In this document: in pieces, positions 1 to 12,426 of the stretch
Position numbering within the stretch: the first letter of the stretch is position 1
Layout: each line of letters starts with the position of its first letter
Source of the DNA: Varroa destructor
Taxonomy: Eukaryota > Arthropoda > Arachnida > Mesostigmata > Varroidae
Assembly (NCBI RefSeq): GCF_002443255.2
Contig: NW_019211456.1
Coordinates: forward strand, 46,448,324 to 46,512,323
DNA length: 64,000 nucleotides
Direction of reading: 5' to 3'
Translations under genes and position numbers: made by a program
Notes under the pieces: model-generated
What the model saw: only the letters and a program-made list of their open reading frames with translations
What the model was told of the DNA's origin: nothing
The model's database searches: none

Positions 1-443
1 GCATTTTGTTGGCGTGAGACAACACCACAGGTCGCTCGTACGCATGCACTAAGTATTAAACGTTACTTGCGCCGCACATGCATGTACGGATTACTCTTTT
101 CCACTATTGTATCACCTATGTGCTTCAACAACAAAGCACAAGCGCCTGGTTTCACCGCAAGTGGGACAGAATATTTGATAGACATACCAACATGAAGTCC
201 GTTAATCTTTCAATAAACTCTCGTTTATTGCAGCTATGTAAGTTCTATATGTTAGCATTGATAAAAGTGAAGATAATTCATCATATATCAGAACAGATAA
301 TAACTGGCAATTGCAGATACCACACAGAATGACTTAGTTGTTTACATTCCAGTTAGCGTGCGGCGGAAAAATTACAATATCTATCTAAATAGATTGTCTC
401 ATCTAAATCACATACATAATGTGAAGATTCTTCCTCACAATTA

Positions 444-489
<46 letters not shown>

Positions 490-3400
490 GAAAAAAAGCG
501 CGGTAGCTATTCATTATCTATTATTGGGTTGTCTTCGAATTAAAAATATTTTTTTCATAGCGTTTTATAGTACAATATAGTAGAGAAAATAAATAGAACT
601 TTTGCTTGATGGTCAGTATGCACATTCGGTTCAACCACAGCCGTTAGACCAGTTCTGAGCTTTGAATAGGTGATACCATATCAATGGAAACGGAATTCGT
701 AGAAAAAATACTTATCCCACACTCGTACCGTCACTCTTATCTTTTTTGATTGGTAAGGCCGATTCAGCCTGACTCTCTTTAGTTGATTCAAGAACCGAGA
801 AGATAGCTGTGGATGCGAATAACTGCAAAAAGCTGCAGATTTTTATTTGTGCTGCTTGAAGCATTATTCGAAGTTGAATAGAAATAGCCACGAAGCCGTA
901 AAGGAGCTGAAGAAAAAAAAAGAAGATATTCATTCTACTTTCATTCATTGAATATCTTTTGTTTTGGGCTTGCTGAGGAATTCGTCCCAATTACGCCTGC
1001 GATGCGGTCCGGGAGATCTAGGCCCAGTGACAAAAGCCGATCTACTTATCATTGCGCATGCATCTTTTCAATGGTAAAAAACTCACACAAGTCGATGAAC
1101 ATCAAAGTAAATTATACGCGATAAAAGTTGATATCTTTAGTTGAATTAATTTAAAAACCATACAAATCCCAGTCAAAGGCACGTACGTTGTATAAATTAC
1201 ACTTTTCTATGGCAACTACGCTTCACCTTACTGATAAATCGCTTAGTAAAAGAGTACATTGGAATTATCAAACGTTTATAAAAATCAAATTACTGAGCGA
1301 ATTTATGACGTTGACCCACAAATGGACCAGGTAGGCATCACTCGACATTATCTTGTTTTATTGACCTATGTTGAAATAGTTTAGATTATAGATTGTTCTC
1401 ACAATTACGCCAACCAAATTCAAGCCAAGAACCTAATCAAATATAGAATGCAATGTAGAAATGGTATAAACTAGCTCTCTTAAGATAGATATTGAAATCG
1501 AGTCCAGGATTTCGTTGATCATTAGAAAGTTCAACTTCAGCTTCGCATCAGTACATCTCAATTTTAATGCAGTTTCAGCAAGCATATTATTAATTGACGC
1601 AGTAGATAAAAATTCACATCTTTATCGAATAAATGGACTCGAAGTGCTAATACAATTCGAAAGATAGCTGCAATCGCTGCTAGTAAGTTTATTTTTTTAC
1701 TTACTAAATTACTTAAAAAAGAAAAACAAATACAAAACACCGATAAGAACGAACGTTCGTTTTCTATTTTATACACACAGTACATTCACGAATGTTCATT
1801 GTCCGAACAATTGCTTTCGGGTCGTAGCTCTAATATTGCTATGAGTAAAATGAGAACCCTAATATAGTTACGTTCGTGTTCTTTTTTTTTACTTGTGTGT
1901 TCTGACTTTCGTTTACTACGTTAGCTCATCCGTAACCGGTGATCGACGGTAAGCAATAACGACGCAAGTGAATACAATATTCTGTTAATAGAACAAACAA
2001 AAATACAATACACAAACAGAGCATTATGTCATGGTAAATGAATCTCTATCACCGATTCAAACGAGAGATTTCTGTGCACGTTTAAAACGCTTTAAACGGC
2101 AGGTTTTAGAACAGTATTAGTCACACGGAATCAAGTTATCAGGATACGATATTGGCCTATTTGAAACGTCAAAAGCCTATAGTATTGTTACCATTATTCG
2201 TTCGACATGGTGCCACCAGTAAGATTCTGAGTAGAATGTTATATTGAATTGATTGCCTTACAAGCAGAAAATGGACAAGCCCTTAGGACGAAATTTCACC
2301 ATCGCTAACGCTGTGATGATCATATGCATAAAGTGGACCATATCATTCACCAGACTGTGTATGTTCATTATTTGCACTTGAGTCGTCTGCTGTTTGTAGT
2401 AGGGCCGTTACCACACTATCTAAGGAAAGATATTCTTTTAAATAGTCCTCGAGTCACAGTCAGCAGTCTTTTCAAGAAAATGTATGGCCTTTGAACTGAC
2501 CACGTTACAATACATCGTTGGCCAGAACGCTTCAAATTGTAATAATTAGTAATGCTACTAGTAATATAATATAGTTAATATATATTCATTCTCAGAATAA
2601 ATAAAGAAGTAATAATAATAATAAACTATATATAACTTGGCATTGTTTTAGATTATGTTCAATCGATAAGAATATCTGAACTATGAACCGACACTTTAGC
2701 AACCATAATGACTTATGCTTAGATGCCACAGCGCAAGAGAATTCCTGCGCAAAATTATGCAACTTCACTGACGATCCCTCTAACTGATGTGCTTCTATTT
2801 CTTCCCGTCATAATTAATAAAGCTATTCTTACGCCGGAACAGGATCTCTCTTACCTACTACTTACCTCTCTCGCAGGACTTGTCTATCTAACGGAGCCTT
2901 TCTCCACTTTGTCTTAAGTGTCTAGTCAAGTATATTCGATCGTCAGAATAGTGCGTCCTTTGAATCGAGGTAAAACGTGACCTTGCCCAATTCAATGATG
3001 TCAGATACTGTTCTATGGTGGGTTCGATTTCACACCTGAGTGCATTTCTTCGAAGGACAAAGCTGAAGGCCACAAGCCTGGCGTTCACACAAGTGCGCGT
3101 CATCCGACCATGTCACATTCGCAACATTTCTCGCTTTGCCCTGATTCAAGTTCCGCCCCCAAGACACGGATTATATGTGCTATTCACTTTGTTGGTTTTT
3201 CGACTCGCATGGCGCTGAACAAGTTAACCATACCTCCGCGCTGGAAGTCGCAATCCTGCCTATATATTAGTATTATAGGGGTATACCTTCAGCTCAATTT
3301 CTAAGGAAACCCAGTGATAGCCCAACAATGGTGGTCTGCAAGTAGACGGCCCGTCCTCGCTATGCCATCGCTCTCACAGAAATGTGCATCCTCCGAAGAC

Positions 3401-6236
3401 GTACTTAAGGCAACCAATTTAGCTCTCTCCCTCTCAGAAAAACTTATAGACCTAGGTCCAATCATTAATGGTGACTTGTGATTGCATTCTGCGGTTTTAA
3501 TTATTCATTACACGGCTGCAGCGTATCGGTGTTCTTCGCTAAATTCCCACGACAGTACGAATTCCATGGCTGTAACCAAACTCATTCATCCACCACTATA
3601 CGTTAACGACATTAGCTAACATCGCCTCATCGCTGAAGTCGACCTAAACCTCCTCATATTCAGTTTCTTAAATTCTTCATAAAAGAGTGCAAGCCTCTCA
3701 TTTAAGTTCCTTACATACAACGGCTGGCTTTGGTGTCGTTTAACGGATTGTGTACTTTTCTGTCACCTCCCGGAGCGAGGTCGGACCAGGGCAATGTAGC
3801 AGGATAACACAGGTCAGTGGCGTTATTCAGGATCACGTCGTTCCACTGGAGCCACGGATGCGAGTAAAATGGGGATCTAAGTTGGGAGAAGCCTCTTCTA
3901 AAATGTGTGCGAGCGCGTAGGAGACACTAGAACTTGGTGGAACAAGCGGAGGGTTGCTTTCGGGACGGCGAGGGCCGACGGGGTTAGGAGCATTTACATA
4001 ATCGTGAAGGTCTCTGGGTCCGTGATGCTCGTTTCTTCCCTGTTATCCACGTTGTATGACGAGTACTCTTAATGAGGTTTCTTCCGTTGATATGAATGAT
4101 GGGGTGGTGATTCAGGGACAAATACGAGATTAACGAGTCGGGTGGGATCCCTCCTCCAGTCGCATGATTGTTCATCGTTCCACACATCCCAAACAACTTT
4201 CCTTTAGTGACCGTTTTTGCATTCGTCTTATAGCACATCCGATTCTACTAAATTCTAATATTCCATTTCTCTATGTACGTTTTCTCGCTTCAAGATTCCA
4301 AGCTTCTCGCAGTGCACAGGCCCGACTGATGGAGTGCCCAATGGCGCAACTGACGCGTACAAACACCATTCGCGATATCTATTAGAGGCTAGCGTGGCCT
4401 GTAGCGAACCATAAATGGAGGCCAACGGCCACGTCATGAGAGACCTGTCCAGGAACAACTGCTCAGTTTACCTATTCTATGTGGAATTTACCTGCAGGAG
4501 ACGCGTCTTATTTTTAGCCATGTCCCTTAACTTCTCTCATTTTGCCCGATCCTCTTCACATACACTTTCGTAAGAATTTTTCTCATATGTTTACCCAGGC
4601 GGAGTCACAGTTTAAACGAGATTTGGCAGAAAATGCGTTTGCTTTGATTTAAAGGGTATCAGTGTAGCTAGTGTACCTGGTTTCCGGCTTGTCTGCTTAG
4701 CCCTATACGTTAGCTGCTTTGCGTTCCCTGCTGGCCTAATGGCCTTAACGTGTTCATAGACAAAGGGAAAAGCCTTATACAAGCGGCAAGCCAATACCAG
4801 AAGGAAGGCATGGGTGGGAAACTCCCGTACCGCCAGCGCTACTGCTGCTGCCTTTGGCTAATAAAGTGCGACATAGGCGGATGAACGTTACTCAAGTGAA
4901 GTCAGGCCAGGAAGAGCGAGTGTCTGACTCGATGCTTAGTTGGCTCGGGAGGCTTAGGCCGTTTCGGAGCTCGGTGTTCTCGCGGCCGCCGCTTTGCTCT
5001 CCTGTCGGCCGTTCGTCTGTCCGCTTGTTGCCGCTATGTTACCCGTTCCTCCGATGTTCCTTCTCCCCAGGTTTTGTCCTGATTCAATCGACAGCGCACT
5101 CTGCCGCCAGCCGTTTTCCGCCCAATAAACCACAGTCTGTCTCGCAATAAATGACCTGCGCCTCTAGTGAGTCCCGAGGCAGCGGTAGCAGCAGCCATGA
5201 ACACTTTTGGAGGACACATCTCTTGTGTTCTGAACGACATCTCGGCTGGACATCGTCCTGTCTCTGGACTAAGCGTTTGTCACTAGGACTTTGGTGTCCG
5301 AACAGCGTCTAAGCAATGTATCTGTGAAAGCGTCGGTCGGCTGCTTTATCTGTCGGTCTGTACGAGTCGAGTGATGTTCGTCTACCTTAGTGTTTTCGAC
5401 TCTCATCGGCGCGTTTTATTGTTCTGTTTGCAACAACCGAAACGCGAGGCATTTTAATACACTGGTCACTGGCCAGTAGTCACCAGTTTGTCCTGTCTGA
5501 AACGCCACTGTCATGTCCAAAACTCTCCTCCTCGTGTCCTTATGAACCTAGACTAACAGGCATGGCAAGTGTGTACTTGCAGCAAACATAGGCCAACCTA
5601 GTAAAATTTAGATTTAAAAAAAAAACAGAACTTATTATAGCAACGCTTGACACATAGTCGCTCAGTTGTTTCAGAATCCGGAAATTGGTTACTATATGCG
5701 CATGCTTGAATTTCTATACGACATATTCATTCGCCGTTCTTTTTACGATCACGATGACTGCGAACTCGTTCGGATCGAACATTTGATTCTCACCCTGTCA
5801 CCCACAAAGGAGAAGGCAAGAGGGAACTCTCTCGTAAAATGCAAATTTACACCCGGTTTTGAGATACTGTTGTAACCGGTCGTAAATCCGGCACTTCCAT
5901 CAACGTCGCGCTTATCACACCCCAGTATTCAATACGTACTCCAAGAATGCAAGCAAGGTGGGCATATCTATGCAGACGAGCCTTGTTGGCCCCACCGACG
6001 TTAGCACGTAGTAGCTGCAGCAGGGAGAATATAGGTTTGATCATCTCGCATACGTTATTATTTTTAAGCAAAAAGTAAAAAAAACTCATATATAATATGT
6101 ATCTTGTCAAATATAGTATGTTTATACGTAAGTAGTATTCTTTCTCTCACAAAATGATTGCTGTAACAAAATAATTGTTACAGTTACTGATAAAATGATA
6201 AACTATGAGCAGCCGCATTTTATCGATTTTTTTTTT
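1..6236. other. Non-coding single-copy DNA left of the duplication
   Basis: 1-2700 is AT-rich and holds only the TA microsatellite. 2701-5660 is more balanced in composition; it has several 60-98 codon frames on both strands without convincing splice signals. Three AATAAA hexamers occur on the plus strand between about 4858 and 5151, the last two 22 bases apart (5124 and 5146), but I see no gene ending there. 5661-6236 is AT-rich up to the T11 run at 6227-6237. Confidence 0.6.
446..486. repeat. (TA)n microsatellite, about 20 units
   Basis: An uninterrupted alternation of T and A covers 41 bases in an AT-rich block. It also makes a spurious run of alternating Tyr and Ile in an overlapping frame. 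Confidence 0.98.
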
Positions 6237-7401
6237 TGTTATTCACAGCTTATAGACAAATTGATCGTTTGTTGGTTGATCGGTTCAACGATATTGACCG
6301 CATATTTTTACCATGACGAATACTACATACCCTTAGAGTGCAATTTTAATACTCTACTAATTGGCAGAAAACAGTGTTCTTATTTCTGTTTTTTATGTTT
6401 ATATTCTGTTTTTTTTTTTCGTTTACTTCACAATTCCTTGTCGTAATTCTAATGAAAGGATTTAATGTTAGGTTCATAGTCAGCCATATATCCAGAAAAT
6501 AAAATACGGTGAACTAGCCGTACTTACTTATTTGGTATTTCTTCACAGAGCTAGACATAGAGTATCGTCTAAATGCAGAAGAATACCAAACACCAGGCAG
6601 CGTCTGCATTTAAAATACTCTTCTGGCTCTTCTAAACAACACTTGAATAGACGCGCGTAGGCAAATGATTTAAAGTTTTGCCGATTTGGGTGAATTCTCG
6701 AAACTCTCAAAAAGTTGATACAGGTTGGTAATTGTTTAACACACTTTGGTGACAACTAGGCGAACTACGCATAAATTTAGCCAGTAAAATTCATGTTTAT
6801 CTCCTAGTCTAGCGGACGAACACTGTAAAAGGGGTTCAAGAACTGACTGATGTTACCTAGAAATGTATGTACAACTCCTGGGGATCATCATACTTTATCT
6901 GTATGTCTAGTAAGTGCATTTTTAGGCATAGTTTGAGTCGTTTCGAGAAAAATCAGATCGGCTGGATAATAATTACGTTGTCTCCAATAGAACTAAGTTA
7001 TTTTTCTTTAAAGAAGGTAATTTTGTTAAACGTTCATATCCAAATTATCGAAGCGCTTGACAGTCAAAGGAAAGCCCATGGTCATATTTAACGCAATAGT
7101 ACCAACATCAAAAATGCCTCGATGATATTTTCGCATCCAATTATTACTTCTAATACATTTGTACCTGTCCTTCGTGGTTTAGCTTCTAATCCACTAATGA
7201 TTGCAGCATAAGCGAAAAGAGTAGATAGATCGACATTAACGGTTCGAATCCGATGTACTGGTCTGGGTTCGGAAGCTGGGTCTACCAATAGTCCGTCTAT
7301 CGCCTGCGTAGAATAGGCAGATGCTAAGAGAGTTGTGGCTAAAAAAGGGAGCACTCGGCTTTAGCGGCAACAAGAAGTCCTGACGTCAAGAGGTTTTTTT
7401 T

Positions 7402-7424
7402 GTGGGTGGGTGGGGGGGGGGGGG
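7402..7424 (+). repeat. G-rich tract ending in 13 consecutive G (copy A)
   Basis: GT and GGG repeats lead into an uninterrupted G run at 7412-7424, preceded by a run of T at 7394-7401. The same tract in copy B (10509-10533) has 16 G. It is the only place where the copies differ in length, and the substitution cluster begins right after it. Such tracts are hard to sequence, so the length in either copy is unreliable. Confidence 0.95.
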
Positions 7425-7672
7425 CTGCCCGCTTCGATTCGCTCATTCGGTCATTTAAACGACGATTCAAAGGTTTTACGATGAAATTATCGTTACAGTT
7501 AAGGGGCTAAAAAGTCGTAGATAAATGGACACCAAAACGGAGCCCCTTTGACCGAGAGCTGGGGTACAAGGCACGTCTGAAGTTGCGCCGCCACTGCTGA
7601 TGAGCTGCCGTTCTTTTTCCATAAAAGCACTAGCATTTCCTTCAATCAATCTCCATTAAACGAACACACACG
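7425..7672 (+). other. Substitution-rich stretch of copy A just 3' of the G-tract
   Basis: Compared with 10534-10781 this stretch has about 30 single-base differences, dense in the first 200 bases and sparse by 7672; the next 1.6 kb shows none that I could see. Nearly half of the differences are A/C or G/T exchanges, and several bases in copy A equal the next base of copy B. Both patterns are known error modes of reads passing a homopolymer, so this is probably poor consensus rather than real divergence. An open frame of 86 codons at 10508-10768 exists only in copy B for this reason. Confidence 0.8.
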
Positions 7673-9317
7673 AATAATTAACACGAACGAAAAGGTCACT
7701 TTTCAAATGCGGGAAGAGAACGGGGGTTTGGGTGATGTGCTAACTTTAACACGTCTGAGCATAGATCTTGAGACTGCTTCTAATCGAGTCATCGGCTCCC
7801 AGGGAGGCAGACGGACGAGCTGGCAGGCGACAGCAAACAGTTACGACGGTTGCAACGCGCTAGCAAAGCACAATATAAACTGTGCGAGTCATGACACATA
7901 TGCGGCTCTTTAAGCAAATTCAGAATCAAACCTACAGCCGTTCCATTCCGCCGCAGTTTTTATTTAAGAAAGCAAGTAAATGTTAAATGCATATTACCGA
8001 CCCTATTTGCTGAAGGACGAAAGGCAGAAGGAACGTCGCATTCCACCTAGTAAAGAAGTGTAAATGAAATTCTTCATGAGGTGTGGTTGGCAGTTTTCGT
8101 ACTGGCAGCTGCTATGACAATCTTATAATGAAGGTCCGTTTAATTCCGTCCCCAGGCTTCTGCTTTCGTGTCCCTTCTTGCAACTTACTACGAACCGGGT
8201 ACATCTAACCGAAAAAAAGGTAGGGTTCTTAGCGCGCCGTTGGCTTACAATGTCATTGCAAAACAACAGCAGCAGGTCCTTTCAACGTGCTTGTTGTCAC
8301 ATCCTGATATGTCCTCACTTTCTTTAAAGGTAACATAGGACAGTGGAGTATCGGTTGGGGATCAACCTCAACATGCCCCAGTTACTCGCCCTTGCCAACT
8401 TAACTTCAGCTGGTTCCGCTTTTTACAAGCAAAATCGCGGACGTACACATCACAACTAACCATATATACGCTGAAAGAACACGCGTTGAAGAAGATACGG
8501 GCTTTGTGTCTGTGTGTGTCCTCTTTGCTAAATATAGGCAGCACAGACGGTGGTTTTGAGGCAAAGCGACTGGCTTGCGGGATGCAACTAAGCAAGACGA
8601 AATCAAGCATGTCGCACCACAAATACGCATACAGAAGAAGAAGTCGCGAAGCGGTGAGGTGGGGTAAAGAACGGCATGGCATATGGCCTTGTCGGCAAAC
8701 CCTGCCGCCCCACCAGCGTCAATCGTGCATGCTATCTATCTGTGAGCCCCAACGGAGTTTGACTCTTGAAAGAGCTCGCTGGTATATTGCAGTAGAGAGC
8801 AAGACGAAATAAGAGGACACACTTTGCGGTACAAACTAAAGTTTAGATGGCGAGACGAGACAAGCGAATGCTTTCGTAACAATTTGTCCGAAAGCAAATA
8901 GAGTCTATTTCGAGCTGTCAAGAAGTGCGTAAAGGAAAGCGATGGAGGGGGCCCGCTCTTCTGCGCAAGTGAAAGGGAAAAAGCGAACGAGCCAAGCGAG
9001 GGAGCAGGCAGTCAGGCAACAAACCGGGAAGTCCCCCAACATAAACAAGTGTTTGAAAATCGTACATCAAAGAGGTAAACTGTTTGGCCAGCGCAAGCCG
9101 GCTGATGCAGGAAATGTCTGCCGGTACTGATTATATGTATATGCATAGGTATCAAAAATGGCCTGTTCACCAGCGTCTATGAACAAAAAAAACGTGCCAC
9201 TGATTAGAAATATATTTTTGATCAGAGTCTCCTTGCTTCGCACCTAACAAACGCTTTCCTCTTGAACACTTGAATACTTCGACGAGAGACGATGTGGACT
9301 GATATAATAATCCATCA

Positions 9318-9342
9318 NNNNNNNNNNNNNNNNNNNNNNNNN
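9318..9342. other. Assembly gap of 25 N
   Basis: Twenty-five consecutive N separate the two copies. The bases before it are the right end of copy A; the base after it is the last T of what copy A shows as an 11-T run (6227-6237). The length probably does not measure real missing sequence, because the flanks repeat each other. Short open frames drawn across these N are meaningless. Confidence 1.
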
Positions 9343-12300
9343 TGTTATTCACAGCTTATAGACAAATTGATCGTTTGTTGGTTGATCGGTTCAACGATAT
9401 TGACCGCATATTTTTACCATGACGAATACTACATACCCTTAGAGTGCAATTTTAATACTCTACTAATTGGCAGAAAACAGTGTTCTTATTTCTGTTTTTT
9501 ATGTTTATATTCTGTTTTTTTTTTTCGTTTACTTCACAATTCCTTGTCGTAATTCTAATGAAAGGATTTAATGTTAGGTTCATAGTCAGCCATATATCCA
9601 GAAAATAAAATACGGTGAACTAGCCGTACTTACTTATTTGGTATTTCTTCACAGAGCTAGACATAGAGTATCGTCTAAATGCAGAAGAATACCAAACACC
9701 AGGCAGCGTCTGCATTTAAAATACTCTTCTGGCTCTTCTAAACAACACTTGAATAGACGCGCGTAGGCAAATGATTTAAAGTTTTGCCGATTTGGGTGAA
9801 TTCTCGAAACTCTCAAAAAGTTGATACAGGTTGGTAATTGTTTAACACACTTTGGTGACAACTAGGCGAACTACGCATAAATTTAGCCAGTAAAATTCAT
9901 GTTTATCTCCTAGTCTAGCGGACGAACACTGTAAAAGGGGTTCAAGAACTGACTGATGTTACCTAGAAATGTATGTACAACTCCTGGGGATCATCATACT
10001 TTATCTGTATGTCTAGTAAGTGCATTTTTAGGCATAGTTTGAGTCGTTTCGAGAAAAATCAGATCGGCTGGATAATAATTACGTTGTCTCCAATAGAACT
10101 AAGTTATTTTTCTTTAAAGAAGGTAATTTTGTTAAACGTTCATATCCAAATTATCGAAGCGCTTGACAGTCAAAGGAAAGCCCATGGTCATATTTAACGC
10201 AATAGTACCAACATCAAAAATGCCTCGATGATATTTTCGCATCCAATTATTACTTCTAATACATTTGTACCTGTCCTTCGTGGTTTAGCTTCTAATCCAC
10301 TAATGATTGCAGCATAAGCGAAAAGAGTAGATAGATCGACATTAACGGTTCGAATCCGATGTACTGGTCTGGGTTCGGAAGCTGGGTCTACCAATAGTCC
10401 GTCTATCGCCTGCGTAGAATAGGCAGATGCTAAGAGAGTTGTGGCTAAAAAAGGGAGCACTCGGCTTTAGCGGCAACAAGAAGTCCTGACGTCAAGAGGT
10501 TTTTTTTGTGGGTGGGTGGGGGGGGGGGGGGGGCTGTCCGATTCGATTAGCTCATTCGGCTCATTACACGACGATTCAAAGGTTTTACGATGAAAGTATC
10601 AGTACAGTTTACGAGCTTAAAAGGCCGAAGTATATGGCAACCAAAACGGATCCGCTTTCACCGAGAGCTGGTGTAGAAGGCACGTCTGAAGTTGCTCCGC
10701 CACTGCTGATGATCTGCCGTTCTTTTTCCATAAAAGCACTAGCATTTCCTTCAATCAATCTCCATTAAACGAACACACACAAATAATTAACACGAACGAA
10801 AAGGTCACTTTTCAAATGCGGGAAGAGAACGGGGGTTTGGGTGATGTGCTAACTTTAACACGTCTGAGCATAGATCTTGAGACTGCTTCTAATCGAGTCA
10901 TCGGCTCCCAGGGAGGCAGACGGACGAGCTGGCAGGCGACAGCAAACAGTTACGACGGTTGCAACGCGCTAGCAAAGCACAATATAAACTGTGCGAGTCA
11001 TGACACATATGCGGCTCTTTAAGCAAATTCAGAATCAAACCTACAGCCGTTCCATTCCGCCGCAGTTTTTATTTAAGAAAGCAAGTAAATGTTAAATGCA
11101 TATTACCGACCCTATTTGCTGAAGGACGAAAGGCAGAAGGAACGTCGCATTCCACCTAGTAAAGAAGTGTAAATGAAATTCTTCATGAGGTGTGGTTGGC
11201 AGTTTTCGTACTGGCAGCTGCTATGACAATCTTATAATGAAGGTCCGTTTAATTCCGTCCCCAGGCTTCTGCTTTCGTGTCCCTTCTTGCAACTTACTAC
11301 GAACCGGGTACATCTAACCGAAAAAAAGGTAGGGTTCTTAGCGCGCCGTTGGCTTACAATGTCATTGCAAAACAACAGCAGCAGGTCCTTTCAACGTGCT
11401 TGTTGTCACATCCTGATATGTCCTCACTTTCTTTAAAGGTAACATAGGACAGTGGAGTATCGGTTGGGGATCAACCTCAACATGCCCCAGTTACTCGCCC
11501 TTGCCAACTTAACTTCAGCTGGTTCCGCTTTTTACAAGCAAAATCGCGGACGTACACATCACAACTAACCATATATACGCTGAAAGAACACGCGTTGAAG
11601 AAGATACGGGCTTTGTGTCTGTGTGTGTCCTCTTTGCTAAATATAGGCAGCACAGACGGTGGTTTTGAGGCAAAGCGACTGGCTTGCGGGATGCAACTAA
11701 GCAAGACGAAATCAAGCATGTCGCACCACAAATACGCATACAGAAGAAGAAGTCGCGAAGCGGTGAGGTGGGGTAAAGAACGGCATGGCATATGGCCTTG
11801 TCGGCAAACCCTGCCGCCCCACCAGCGTCAATCGTGCATGCTATCTATCTGTGAGCCCCAACGGAGTTTGACTCTTGAAAGAGCTCGCTGGTATATTGCA
11901 GTAGAGAGCAAGACGAAATAAGAGGACACACTTTGCGGTACAAACTAAAGTTTAGATGGCGAGACGAGACAAGCGAATGCTTTCGTAACAATTTGTCCGA
12001 AAGCAAATAGAGTCTATTTCGAGCTGTCAAGAAGTGCGTAAAGGAAAGCGATGGAGGGGGCCCGCTCTTCTGCGCAAGTGAAAGGGAAAAAGCGAACGAG
12101 CCAAGCGAGGGAGCAGGCAGTCAGGCAACAAACCGGGAAGTCCCCCAACATAAACAAGTGTTTGAAAATCGTACATCAAAGAGGTAAACTGTTTGGCCAG
12201 CGCAAGCCGGCTGATGCAGGAAATGTCTGCCGGTACTGATTATATGTATATGCATAGGTATCAAAAATGGCCTGTTCACCAGCGTCTATGAACAAAAAAA

Positions 12301-12426
12301 ACGTGCCACTGATTAGAAATATATTTTTGATCAGAGTCTCCTTGCTTCGCACCTAACAAACGCTTTCCTCTTGAACACTTGAATACTTCGACGAGAGACG
12401 ATGTGGACTGATATAATAATCCATCA
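9343..12426 (+). repeat. Copy B of the 3.1 kb direct duplication, starting at the assembly gap
   Basis: Second copy of 6237-9317. It starts inside the poly-T run that precedes copy A and continues past the end of homology (12426) into unique sequence at 12427, so unique sequence lies left of copy A and right of copy B. That is the geometry expected when two overlapping contigs are placed end to end instead of merged. Any feature found here would be a duplicate of the copy A feature and should be counted once. Confidence 0.96.
10509..10533 (+). repeat. G-rich tract ending in 16 consecutive G (copy B)
   Basis: Counterpart of 7402-7424, with the uninterrupted G run at 10518-10533. The three-base difference accounts for the shift from offset 3106 to 3109 between the copies. 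Confidence 0.95.

Larger units (their letters stand above)
6237..9317 (+). repeat. Copy A of a 3.1 kb direct duplication, ending at the assembly gap
   Basis: This segment matches 9343-12426 base for base at an offset of 3106 up to a G-tract at 7412, and 3109 after it. Apart from the tract (13 G here, 16 in copy B) and a cluster of about 30 substitutions at 7428-7672, I noticed no difference by eye over some 3 kb. Copy A runs exactly into the N gap and copy B starts exactly after it. No open frame inside looks like a recognised protein; the longest are 104 and 108 codons on opposite strands around 8368-8812. Perfect identity plus a gap at the junction points to one genomic locus assembled twice. 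A genuine, very recent tandem duplication is the alternative. Confidence 0.96.

Noticed and set aside
2888..3103. Minus-strand frame with YSDD and HLRQ..ERLR, faintly like a retroelement reverse transcriptase
   Set aside because: None of the flanking reverse-transcriptase motifs are present at the right spacing and the frame stops at once.
4850..5160. LTR- or gene-end-like stretch with several AATAAA hexamers
   Set aside because: No second copy, no terminal TG..CA pair with target-site duplication, and no coding frame leading into it.
7241..7251. tRNA-type B box (GGTTCGAATCC), repeated at 10347-10357
   Set aside because: The T-arm pairs only partly, no acceptor stem partner for the downstream bases exists at the right distance, and no A box lies upstream.
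9167..9552. Open frames running through the N gap
   Set aside because: They depend on N-containing codons and join sequence that is probably not adjacent in the genome.
6237..12426. Reading the 3.1 kb copies as a tandem array or satellite
   Set aside because: Only two units exist, separated by a gap at the exact junction; a scaffolding artefact explains it better.
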